Assembly: GCA_023621975.1 (NCBI GenBank)
Contig: JAMOAC010000359.1
Span: 1-5,408, forward strand
Reading direction: 5' to 3'
Source of the DNA: Bacillota bacterium
GTDB taxonomy: Bacteria > Bacillota_A > Clostridia > Acetivibrionales > DUMB01
DNA length: 5,408 nt
The translations under genes were made by a program, and so were the position numbers. Positions 1 through 5,186 of the stretch are shown here, piece by piece. Under the pieces are notes generated by a model. The model searched no databases and had not been told where the DNA came from. It saw only the letters and a program-made list of their open reading frames with translations. Within the stretch, counting starts at the first letter, position 1, and each line of letters opens with the position of its first letter.

Positions 1-513
1 ATGCCTGTCTGATATAACCAATATAGCCTGATAATACTTGTATGAGCCTGATAATCCTTTAATCTTCAGTAAACTTCCGAAATCATCCTGTTCGACCATC
101 AAAGCTTCCAAAATATCAGTATTCTTTCTTTGCCTCTTTTCTTCCAGATGTTTGTACAATCTATCCAGCAACTCGTCCGCTTCTTCGATCTGAATAGGCT
201 TAAGTCTGTAATCAAAGGCACCCTCGCGTATTGCCTGCTGAGCATAGGAAAATTCAGCAAATCCGCTTATCACCACAAATTCCGTATCCATGCCACGGTC
301 CCTGGCCATTCGCATCAGGTCAAGCCCGGATATCTCAGGCATTCGTACATCGGTAAAAACCACGTCAGGTTCATCCCTGAACATAATTTCATAAGCTTCT
401 TCAGAATCAGCAGTCTTTGCTATAACCTCAAAACCTTTTTCGTTCCACTTAAATATTTTTTCAAGCCATAATAAAACCCAGGGTTCGTCATCGACAAGCA
501 AAACTTTATACAT
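1..513 (-). CDS. Response regulator, YesN/AraC type, N-terminal part (cut by window edge)
   Basis: The frame stays open from an ATG at 513 to the window edge, giving 171 residues with no stop. Residues 1-120 form a CheY-like receiver domain: the acidic pocket is D8-D9 (LLVDDEP), the phosphoacceptor is D55 (VFTDVRMPEISG), the switch residues are S83 (FVVISGF) and Y102, and the conserved lysine is K105 followed by P106 (YRLKPI). The GFAEFSYAQQAI and EGAFDYRLKP blocks are typical of the YesN family, in which a receiver and a middle region precede a C-terminal AraC-type DNA-binding domain; that domain would lie outside the window and is inferred. A strong SD (AAGGAGG, 522-528) sits 8 nt before the ATG. 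The protein should be a cytosolic transcription regulator phosphorylated by a sensor kinase, often of the YesM type and sugar- or envelope-linked. No kinase gene lies upstream in the window, so the partner is either past the low-coordinate edge or elsewhere. Confidence 0.93.
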   Translation of the reverse strand, partial: MYKVLLVDDEPWVLLWLEKIFKWNEKGFEVIAKTADSEEAYEIMFRDEPDVVFTDVRMPEISGLDLMRMARDRGMDTEFVVISGFAEFSYAQQAIREGAFDYRLKPIQIEEADELLDRLYKHLEEKRQRKNTDILEALMVEQDDFGSLLKIKGLSGSYKYYQAILVISDRH

Positions 514-535
514 TTTTAGTCCCTCCTTCTGTATG

Positions 536-551
536 GCCGCACCGGTACGGC
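536..551 (-). promoter_or_regulatory. GC-rich dyad/hairpin just before the response-regulator SD
   Basis: The sequence GCCGCACCGGTACGGC is a 16-bp dyad with one symmetric pair of mismatches. In the minus-strand mRNA it folds as GCCGUA-CCGG-UGCGGC (six pairs, one of them G-U, with a four-base loop). It ends 5 nt from the SD-containing block (521-530) and is the only GC-rich patch in an otherwise AT-rich leader. It may be a protein operator or a translation-affecting hairpin; it lacks the U-tract of a terminator. The fold is read directly from the sequence, and the function is inferred. Confidence 0.4.
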
Positions 552-573
552 ATTTGCAGATTCTCTCTATCTA

Positions 574-607
574 TTTCATAAATGATCTGTTTCATAAATG
601 CATTTAT
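574..607. repeat. Paired 11-bp direct repeats overlapping a 14-bp palindrome
   Basis: TTTCATAAATG occurs at 574-584 and again at 590-600, a 16-bp period. The second copy runs into a perfect 14-bp palindrome, ATAAATGCATTTAT (594-607). The cluster lies in the 167-bp gap between the double esterase and the response-regulator gene, 61 to 94 bp upstream of the latter's start. This arrangement fits a regulator binding site, but the DNA is AT-rich and such repeats can arise by chance. I recognise no named operator. Confidence 0.4.
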
Positions 608-613
608 TTACTT

Positions 614-641
614 TTTATATTTATTTTACAATGGCTATTAA
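614..641 (-). promoter_or_regulatory. Weak candidate promoter for the response-regulator gene
   Basis: On the minus strand TTAATA (636-641) and TATAAA (614-619) are separated by 16 bp, matching 4 of 6 and 5 of 6 sigma-A consensus bases. The start site would be near 607, next to the repeat cluster at 574-607. Another poor pair, TTGCAT (668-673) and TAAATA (646-651), lies upstream. I see no terminator hairpin between the esterase stop at 681 and this gene, so read-through from the esterase is also possible. Confidence 0.25.
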
Positions 642-680
642 CTTGTATTTAATTTTTGAAGATGTTTATGCAACAGATAT

Positions 681-2171
681 TTACTTCTTAAGATATTTAC
701 TGAAGAAAGCTTCCACCCAATCATCTGCAAAAGTTGTGTCCATATCACCCAATTCGAAACCGTGGCCTGCTCCTTCAATAATATGCAGTTCTGCATTGAC
801 TCCCGCTTTTTTCAAACTTTCATAGAGCATGATACTTTGACTGTAATGTACAAGTTCGTCCTTATCACCGTGTATGATAAGAAAAGGAGGTGTTTTCTCT
901 GATATATAACTGATAGGATTAGCCGCAGCAGCTTTTTCCGGATTCGATTTGGCAGGCATTCCCAATAGCCTGGATTCAGCTGAATCAGCACTGTCATGGT
1001 CGTACTTTATATCAGGGTGGTTCATTTTCAGAAAATCAACGGGAGCATAATAGGTGCAAACAGCTTTTATATCATCCCCTGTAGTGCCCAGCAATGCTGC
1101 AAGATGGCCTCCAGCTGAATTTCCCCATGCACCGAAGCGTTCAGCGTCAAGGCCGTATTTTGATGCATTGGACTTGAGCCATCTTATTGCCGATTTGCAA
1201 TCTTCCAGCTGTGCAGGAAAAACAGCCTGATGTGACAGGCGGTAACCGATGCTGGCCACTGCAAACCCCTTATCAACCATCTGTACCGGGACATAGTACT
1301 CCTTACTGTGGTACATCCATCCGCCGCCGTGTATCCACACTATTACAGGATATGGCTTTTGGGCGTTGCGTGGAAGATAAAGGTCCAAAAGCAGCGGCTT
1401 GTCGTCCGCATATGCATATTCAAGGTTGGAAACAAGTACAGTATCCTCACCGGGCATCGCTATATTTTCAGATTTTGCAAAGCCAAAGGCTTCATCGTGA
1501 AAGCGCATTCCTTCACTGCCCATCATATTATAATAAGAGTTAAAGTGCCCGTTATCACTTCTCAATACTATATATTGATGGGGGATTACAAAGCGGTCCA
1601 GGCAAAAGTGTAAATCATCGCTTGTTTTTCGTGAGGAATCATGAATACCTGTTACTATCCGGATTCTTAACCTGCCAAGAATACTTTCTCTTTTCTCCTT
1701 AATCAGTTCAGGCATGTCATCCGGCATTGAAGCACAGCAATAAGATATGACAGACGATATCATATCCGGATATTTCACGGCAAGCTTAAGCGCGAATGCG
1801 CCGGCAATTGAAAATCCTTCAACCGCCCTGCCCTCACGGGAAGCAATGGTGCGGTATTTTTCATCAATTAAAGCTAATAGCTCCCTTATTACTACTTCTT
1901 CGCAAACACTGGAATTAATTATATCTAAATCGGAAAATTGCCCGACATCAAAAAAAACAACAATTACATTCGGATTTATTTCTTCCTTGCTTTCCGCAGT
2001 TATTAAGTTCAGTACTGCAGTTCCAGGTGATTTGTCTTCTTCGATTCCATAGAATCCGTATATAACCGGATATGCCTTGCTGCTTTTATCATAATCGGCG
2101 GGTAAATAAACATGAAAATTATATGTGTGTTTCGTTATGGTGCTTTGAAATACATAATGTTTCACCATCAT
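681..2171 (-). CDS. Tandem two-domain alpha/beta-hydrolase (putative double esterase)
   Basis: This is a 496-residue protein with no signal peptide or membrane segment, so probably cytosolic. Residues 1 to about 220 resemble the putative-esterase family (EstD/S-formylglutathione-hydrolase-like): the nucleophile is S121 in GFSIA, with likely acid D178 (GIHD) and H209 (DNGHF). Residues about 245-496 are a separate Aes/BD-FAE-type hydrolase beginning LLLDLYLP, with oxyanion motif HGGGW (281-285), S352 in GNSAGG, D438 (HGDKDE) and H470 (GAGHGF), a full triad. The N-domain elbow ends in alanine where the family usually has glycine (GFSMGG), so activity there is less certain. Substrates are unknown; deacylation of imported acylated sugars is only a guess. 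Start choice: an in-frame TTG at 2174 is just 3 nt from the SD (GGGGG, 2178-2182), whereas ATG at 2171 (6 nt) or 2168 (9 nt) fits better. The gene has its own promoter and a structured leader. The stop is TAA at 681. Confidence 0.92.
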   Translation of the reverse strand: MMVKHYVFQSTITKHTYNFHVYLPADYDKSSKAYPVIYGFYGIEEDKSPGTAVLNLITAESKEEINPNVIVVFFDVGQFSDLDIINSSVCEEVVIRELLALIDEKYRTIASREGRAVEGFSIAGAFALKLAVKYPDMISSVISYCCASMPDDMPELIKEKRESILGRLRIRIVTGIHDSSRKTSDDLHFCLDRFVIPHQYIVLRSDNGHFNSYYNMMGSEGMRFHDEAFGFAKSENIAMPGEDTVLVSNLEYAYADDKPLLLDLYLPRNAQKPYPVIVWIHGGGWMYHSKEYYVPVQMVDKGFAVASIGYRLSHQAVFPAQLEDCKSAIRWLKSNASKYGLDAERFGAWGNSAGGHLAALLGTTGDDIKAVCTYYAPVDFLKMNHPDIKYDHDSADSAESRLLGMPAKSNPEKAAAANPISYISEKTPPFLIIHGDKDELVHYSQSIMLYESLKKAGVNAELHIIEGAGHGFELGDMDTTFADDWVEAFFSKYLKK

Positions 2172-2174
2172 CAA

Positions 2175-2213
2175 ATGCCCCCATACAGTTACATTTTTCG
2201 GGCATAAAAAATG
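2175..2213 (-). promoter_or_regulatory. Predicted SD-masking H-type pseudoknot in the esterase leader
   Basis: Seen in the minus-strand transcript: CAUUUUU (2213-2207) pairs with AAAAAUG (2198-2192), seven pairs closing an 8-nt loop. Six loop bases, AUGCCC (2205-2200), are perfectly complementary to GGGCAU (2180-2175). That segment contains part of the GGGGG SD (2182-2178) and ends 3 nt before the ATG at 2171. The linkers are 1, 1 and 11 nt, which suit a classical H-type pseudoknot. If formed it would block ribosome access. A second small hairpin, UUUGC/GCAAA (2255-2251 with 2242-2238), lies upstream in the same leader. I do not recognise a preQ1, SAM-II or other known riboswitch consensus. 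Stem 1 is mostly A-U and may be chance. Confidence 0.4.
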
Positions 2214-2298
2214 ACTTTCTCATTTCAGCATATAAGATTTGCATATTTTGGCAAAGCTTAGTTTATTTCCGTGTTAAATCATAATAAAGTTTTTCTTA

Positions 2299-2327
2299 AT
2301 ATTATCACCGGATAATTTCATTGTCAA
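2299..2327 (-). promoter_or_regulatory. Near-consensus sigma-A promoter of the double-esterase gene
   Basis: The -35 box is a perfect TTGACA (2322-2327) and the -10 box is TAATAT (2299-2304), with an exact 17-bp spacer (2305-2321). Transcription should start near 2292, giving a leader of about 120 nt before the ATG at 2171. The gene is therefore transcribed independently of the oxidoreductase operon, which ends at the terminator just upstream. Confidence 0.8.
2301..2316. promoter_or_regulatory. Candidate operator: perfect inverted repeat inside the esterase promoter
   Basis: ATTATC (2301-2306), a 4-bp centre ACCG, and GATAAT (2311-2316) form a perfect 6-bp inverted repeat. It fills much of the -35/-10 spacer and covers four bases of the -10 box, where a bound repressor would exclude RNA polymerase. 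The half-sites resemble GATAAT units of Fur boxes but in the opposite order, so I do not call it a Fur site. It is not a cre (CcpA) site. The cognate regulator is unknown. Confidence 0.45.
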
Positions 2328-2387
2328 TAGCTTAACATTAACGCTAATCATTGTTGAACACTGGTTTTACAAGATTTTTTGAACAAC

Positions 2388-2445
2388 AAAAAAGGTACGG
2401 GGCAAAAACCATGCAACCTATGCAGTTACAAAATTTCTACCCCGT
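2388..2445 (-). terminator. Rho-independent terminator of the oxidoreductase operon
   Basis: In the minus-strand transcript, bases 2445-2434 pair with 2408-2397: a core ACGGGG/CCCCGU stem, then a U-G pair, then AGAAA with UUUUU, making 12 contiguous pairs. After a small internal loop, UGUAAC (2430-2425) pairs with GUUGCA (2417-2412) around a 7-nt loop. The hairpin is followed by ACC and six U residues (2393-2388). It lies about 70 nt past the gamma-subunit stop; the 2446-2515 stretch shows nothing else. The length and upper stem are larger than a minimal terminator. The forward strand has only a broken T-run after the hairpin, so bidirectional use looks weak. Confidence 0.8.
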
Positions 2446-2515
2446 CTTTATTTTCAGGATAACCATTATTTCAACTACATACTGCTTCAATGTACTATTT
2501 TATCCAAGGTTTTGC

Positions 2516-3049
2516 TTAATACTTCATACCGGCTTCAAGAGCTTTCATTTCCTCTGGTATCATGTGATGATATTTTGCGGGAAGAACTTTTCTCAAAGCT
2601 TTTTCAAAATTTTCCTTTGAAACAATCCCCGTAACTTCCAGGAACTTACCGAGCAGAATTATATTGGCATACGTCAGGTTACCCATATCGGAAGCAATCT
2701 GAGTGGCCGGAATTTCGTACACCCTGACATCCTTCCTGTTTGGGCTCCTTGGTACCAATGAGCTGTCGGTAATGATTATTCCATCGGGTTCTACGATGTT
2801 CTCGAACTTATCCAGCGAAGGGCCGTTCATAACCATCAGTGCCGTGGCACTGTTTAATATTGGAGATCCTATTGGATCGTCGGATATTATTACATGACAG
2901 TTTGCAGTACCGCCTCTCATTTCCGGCCCGTAGGAAGGAAGCCATGAAACGTTTTTGCCTTCAAGCATGCCTGCATAAGCCAGCAGCCTTCCGGCAGAAA
3001 GAATACCCTGTCCGCCAAATCCTGATATAATAATTTCCTGCTGCGCCAT
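2516..3049 (-). CDS. 2-oxoacid:ferredoxin oxidoreductase, gamma subunit
   Basis: This 177-residue protein matches the whole length of the Por/Kor/Vor gamma-subunit family. It begins MAQQEIIISGFGGQGIL, where the glycine-rich GFGGQG motif (residues 10-15) is diagnostic, followed by SYGPEMRGG (39-47), the conserved segment found in CoA-interacting gamma domains of this superfamily. In these enzymes the gamma subunit completes the alpha-beta catalytic core; it is cytosolic. Start choice: the frame is open further upstream to 3124, but that stretch overlaps the end of the beta gene. The ATG at 3049 follows a GGAGGT SD (3059-3064) at 9 nt and gives the family-typical N-terminus. It starts 5 nt after the beta stop, and its SD lies inside the beta coding end, so translation is probably coupled. 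It is the last gene of the operon, with the terminator downstream at 2388-2445. Confidence 0.93.
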   Translation of the reverse strand: MAQQEIIISGFGGQGILSAGRLLAYAGMLEGKNVSWLPSYGPEMRGGTANCHVIISDDPIGSPILNSATALMVMNGPSLDKFENIVEPDGIIITDSSLVPRSPNRKDVRVYEIPATQIASDMGNLTYANIILLGKFLEVTGIVSKENFEKALRKVLPAKYHHMIPEEMKALEAGMKY

Positions 3050-3054
3050 CCGTA

Positions 3055-3801
3055 CTACACCTCCAGATCCTTTCCCTTGAAATTGCCCAACGGGTATACG
3101 GGAATCATATTCTCCTGCAGCCACTTCATAGCTTCATCCGGACTTTTTCCCCAGTTTGTCGGGCAGGTAGACAGTACCTCAACAATGGAAAAGCCTTTTC
3201 CTGCAAGTTGAACCTGGAAAGCTTTTTTGATAGCCTTCTTTGCATTTAATATATTCTTAATGTCATGAACTGAAACCCTTTCAACAAAAACAGCACCGTC
3301 AAGCGTTGAAAGAAGTTCACATACCCTTATGGGATATCCGTGCAGTTCCGGCTTTCTTCCGTAAGGTGTAGTTGTAGTGACCTGATTTATAAGAGTTGTG
3401 GGAGCCATTTGGCCCGATGTCATACCGTATATTGCATTGTTTACAAATATTGTTGTGATTTTTTCACCCCTGGTGGCAGCATGTACTATTTCAGCAGTAC
3501 CTATCGCAGCCAAGTCTCCGTCCCCCTGATATGTGAATACGACCTTGTCAGGATGTACTCTTTTTATACCCGTGGCGACTGCAGGAGCTCTTCCGTGCGC
3601 TGCTTGCTGCATATCGCAATTGAAATATTCGTAATTGTTATAAGTGCAGCCGACGGGCGACACACCTATAGTCTTACCTTCTATATCAAGTTCATCCAGT
3701 ACCTCTGCAATAAGCCTGTGTATTATACCATGGGTACATCCAGGGCAGTAATGCATGGGTACGTCTCTCAGAGCATGTGGTCTTTTAAAAACTACTGCCA
3801 T
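3055..3801 (-). CDS. 2-oxoacid:ferredoxin oxidoreductase, beta (TPP-binding) subunit
   Basis: The 248-residue protein carries the thiamine diphosphate site and the proximal [4Fe-4S] cluster of the enzyme. The TPP/Mg signature is GDGD (93-96) followed by NN (121-122) in [11 protein letters not shown]. Four cysteines, C19 and C22 (CPGC), C52 (GCTYNN) and C213 (TCPTNW), have the spacing expected of cluster ligands in two-subunit-core KorB/OFOR beta chains. It decarboxylates the 2-oxoacid and passes electrons to ferredoxin, working with the alpha subunit. The length suits the KorB/Vor beta class rather than the longer pyruvate PorB. The ATG at 3801 is 1 nt from the alpha stop (3803) and its SD, AAGGGGG (3808-3814), lies in the last alpha codons, indicating translational coupling. 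The substrate could be branched-chain 2-oxoacids or 2-oxoglutarate; sequence alone does not decide. Confidence 0.94.
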   Translation of the reverse strand: MAVVFKRPHALRDVPMHYCPGCTHGIIHRLIAEVLDELDIEGKTIGVSPVGCTYNNYEYFNCDMQQAAHGRAPAVATGIKRVHPDKVVFTYQGDGDLAAIGTAEIVHAATRGEKITTIFVNNAIYGMTSGQMAPTTLINQVTTTTPYGRKPELHGYPIRVCELLSTLDGAVFVERVSVHDIKNILNAKKAIKKAFQVQLAGKGFSIVEVLSTCPTNWGKSPDEAMKWLQENMIPVYPLGNFKGKDLEV

Positions 3802-3802
3802 T

Positions 3803-4864
3803 TTAATCCCCCTTAACTATCTCTTTTATCTTAGCCAGTATCTCCTTCTGTGTGGGGAGCATTCCTCCCATTCTTCCATGGAAATACACCGGTCTTTTAC
3901 CGTTAACCGCAAGCCTTACGTCTTCAACCATTTGACCTGCATTCAACTCCACCGTCAAAAATGCCTTCGGCACTTCGCTGTATTTCTCGAAAGCAGCTAC
4001 AGGGAAAGGCCATAATGTTATCGGCCTTATAAGACCTACCTTTATGCCTTCTTTTTCAGCCATTTTTATAACGTTCTTTACTATTCTTGCAACAGTTCCA
4101 AATGCAGCTACAATAATATCTGCACCATCGCAGTTGTAAATCTCCACTCTTACTTCATTTTCCTCTATTTTCCTATATTTTGCCTGCAGCTTCTGGTTAT
4201 GCTTTTCCAGAACTTCAGGGTCGATATATATTGAAGTGATGGTATTATGTTCCCTCTTCATCTTCGTGCCCGTTGTAGCCCAATCCTTATCCACTTTTAT
4301 AATTTCTTCCCTGTCCCTGAATTCTACGGTTTCCATCATCTGGCCCAGAATTCCGTCGCCCATTATCATGGCAATTATTCTATATTTATCGGCAATATTG
4401 AAGGCTTCGACAGTAAGCTCATAAAGTTCCTGAACACTGCTAGGCGCAAGTACCACCATTTTATAATCTCCGTGCCCTCCGCCCTTTACTGCCTGGAAAT
4501 AGTCACCCTGTGCAGGAAGTATTCCGCCAAGCCCGGGACCGCATCTGACAATATTTACAATTACTGCAGGCAATTCCGCACCAGCAATGTAAGAAATACC
4601 TTCCTGCTTAAGGCTGATTCCCGGACTGGAAGATGAAGTCATGACTCTCGCCCCTGCACCTGCTGCACCATATACCATGTTTATTGCGGCTATTTCACTT
4701 TCAGCCTGTATAAATGTTCCTCCGACCTCAGGCATTTTTTTTGCCAAATAATGAGCTATCTCTGTCTGCGGCGTTATAGGATATCCGAAGTAGCATCTGC
4801 AGCCTGCTCTTAATGCGGCTTCAGCAATAGCTTCGTTTCCTTTCATCAACAACTTTTCTCCCAT
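3803..4864 (-). CDS. vorB: 2-oxoacid:ferredoxin oxidoreductase, alpha subunit (VorB type)
   Basis: This is a full-length 353-residue alpha subunit. It binds the aminopyrimidine side of TPP and the 2-oxoacid. The N-terminal pyrimidine-binding domain shows [10 protein letters not shown] (27-36), [11 protein letters not shown] (51-61) and [14 protein letters not shown] (76-89). The block [16 protein letters not shown] (120-135) is what I know from proteins named 2-ketoisovalerate ferredoxin oxidoreductase VorB. A transketolase C-terminal-like domain follows from about 245 ([22 protein letters not shown]). The likely reaction is oxidative decarboxylation of valine/leucine/isoleucine-derived 2-oxoacids to acyl-CoA with ferredoxin reduction, reversible in some anaerobes. 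The substrate is inferred from family naming, and 2-oxoglutarate remains possible. The ATG at 4864 has an AAGGGGG SD (4875-4881) that overlaps the delta stop codon, with a 10-nt spacer. No signal peptide is present. Confidence 0.93.
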   Translation of the reverse strand: MGEKLLMKGNEAIAEAALRAGCRCYFGYPITPQTEIAHYLAKKMPEVGGTFIQAESEIAAINMVYGAAGAGARVMTSSSSPGISLKQEGISYIAGAELPAVIVNIVRCGPGLGGILPAQGDYFQAVKGGGHGDYKMVVLAPSSVQELYELTVEAFNIADKYRIIAMIMGDGILGQMMETVEFRDREEIIKVDKDWATTGTKMKREHNTITSIYIDPEVLEKHNQKLQAKYRKIEENEVRVEIYNCDGADIIVAAFGTVARIVKNVIKMAEKEGIKVGLIRPITLWPFPVAAFEKYSEVPKAFLTVELNAGQMVEDVRLAVNGKRPVYFHGRMGGMLPTQKEILAKIKEIVKGD

Positions 4865-4879
4865 TAATACGTGTCCCCC

Positions 4880-5086
4880 TTATTTTTCCACTTCAATTAC
4901 ACAATCAGGACATATGATTGCACAAAAAGTACAACCTATACATTTGTCCATTTCATCGACACCAGCAGGATGGAACCCCTTCTGGTTCAACTTATCGGTT
5001 CTCATTATAACTATTTTTTTTGGGCATACTGTAGTACACAGTTTACATCCCTTGCATCTTTCTTCAATAAACGTTACTCTTGCCAT
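4880..5086 (-). CDS. 2x[4Fe-4S] ferredoxin-like delta subunit of the oxidoreductase
   Basis: This 68-residue protein has two classical C-x2-C-x2-C-x3-CP motifs: C11, C14, C17, C21 and C49, C52, C55, C59. It can therefore bind two [4Fe-4S] clusters and relays electrons from the alpha-beta core to soluble ferredoxin. An extra cysteine, C62, follows the second motif. A 27-residue gap between the motifs is common in Por/Kor/Vor delta chains. Start choice: a GTG at 5098 would add MRLD but has no SD, whereas ATG at 5086 is preceded by GAGG (5093-5096) at 6 nt, giving the family-typical MARVTFIEERCKGC. It is the first gene of the operon, about 55 nt below the predicted transcription start and 15 nt ahead of the alpha start. 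An encoded delta subunit makes this the four-subunit form of the enzyme. Confidence 0.93.
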   Translation of the reverse strand: MARVTFIEERCKGCKLCTTVCPKKIVIMRTDKLNQKGFHPAGVDEMDKCIGCTFCAIICPDCVIEVEK

Positions 5087-5123
5087 ATCCAACCTCACAT
5101 ACCAGTTTTATATTTTTTTATAT

Positions 5124-5134
5124 TTAACTGTTAA
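5124..5134. promoter_or_regulatory. Small dyad just downstream of the operon promoter
   Basis: TTAAC-T-GTTAA is a perfect 5-bp inverted repeat with a single central base. It lies roughly 7-17 bp past the predicted transcription start of the oxidoreductase operon, a usual place for an operator. It is short and sits in very AT-rich DNA, so chance is a real alternative. No regulator is assigned. Confidence 0.2.
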
Positions 5135-5147
5135 TATTTATCTGTTT

Positions 5148-5176
5148 ATTATAAAACTCTTTTTGTACTATTGCAA
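5148..5176 (-). promoter_or_regulatory. Sigma-A promoter of the oxidoreductase operon
   Basis: On the minus strand a perfect -10 TATAAT (5148-5153) is preceded, after exactly 17 bp, by TTGCAA (5171-5176; 4 of 6 consensus bases). The predicted start near 5141 leaves a 5' leader of about 55 nt, very AT-rich, before the ferredoxin ATG at 5086. No terminator is visible between the upstream gene (stop at 5187) and this promoter, so some read-through is possible in addition. Confidence 0.75.
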
Positions 5177-5186
5177 GTGCATTACG

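Noticed and set aside
130..471. Plus-strand frame of 113 codons opposite the response regulator
   Set aside because: The minus strand encodes an intact receiver domain with all key residues, so the plus frame is a shadow.
1187..1613. Two overlapping plus-strand frames opposite the esterase
   Set aside because: Both are antisense to the conserved C-terminal hydrolase domain and show no protein-like motifs or convincing SD.
2301..2316. Fur box reading of the esterase promoter dyad
   Set aside because: The half-sites are in the reverse order to the GATAAT-type Fur repeats and no iron-related gene is present.
2351..2389. Inverted repeat TTGTTG/CAACAA
   Set aside because: Only 6 bp with a 27-nt loop, overlapping the terminator U-tract; likely chance.
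3050..3124. 25-residue N-terminal extension of the gamma subunit
   Set aside because: It overlaps the beta gene and lacks family similarity; the ATG at 3049 has a good SD and gives the standard N-terminus.
3340..3816. 158-codon plus-strand open frame opposite the beta subunit
   Set aside because: It lies antisense to a gene with full family motifs, and its translation has no recognisable domain; it is a shadow frame.
5087..5098. GTG start for the ferredoxin-like subunit
   Set aside because: There is no SD ahead of it, while the ATG at 5086 has GAGG at proper spacing.
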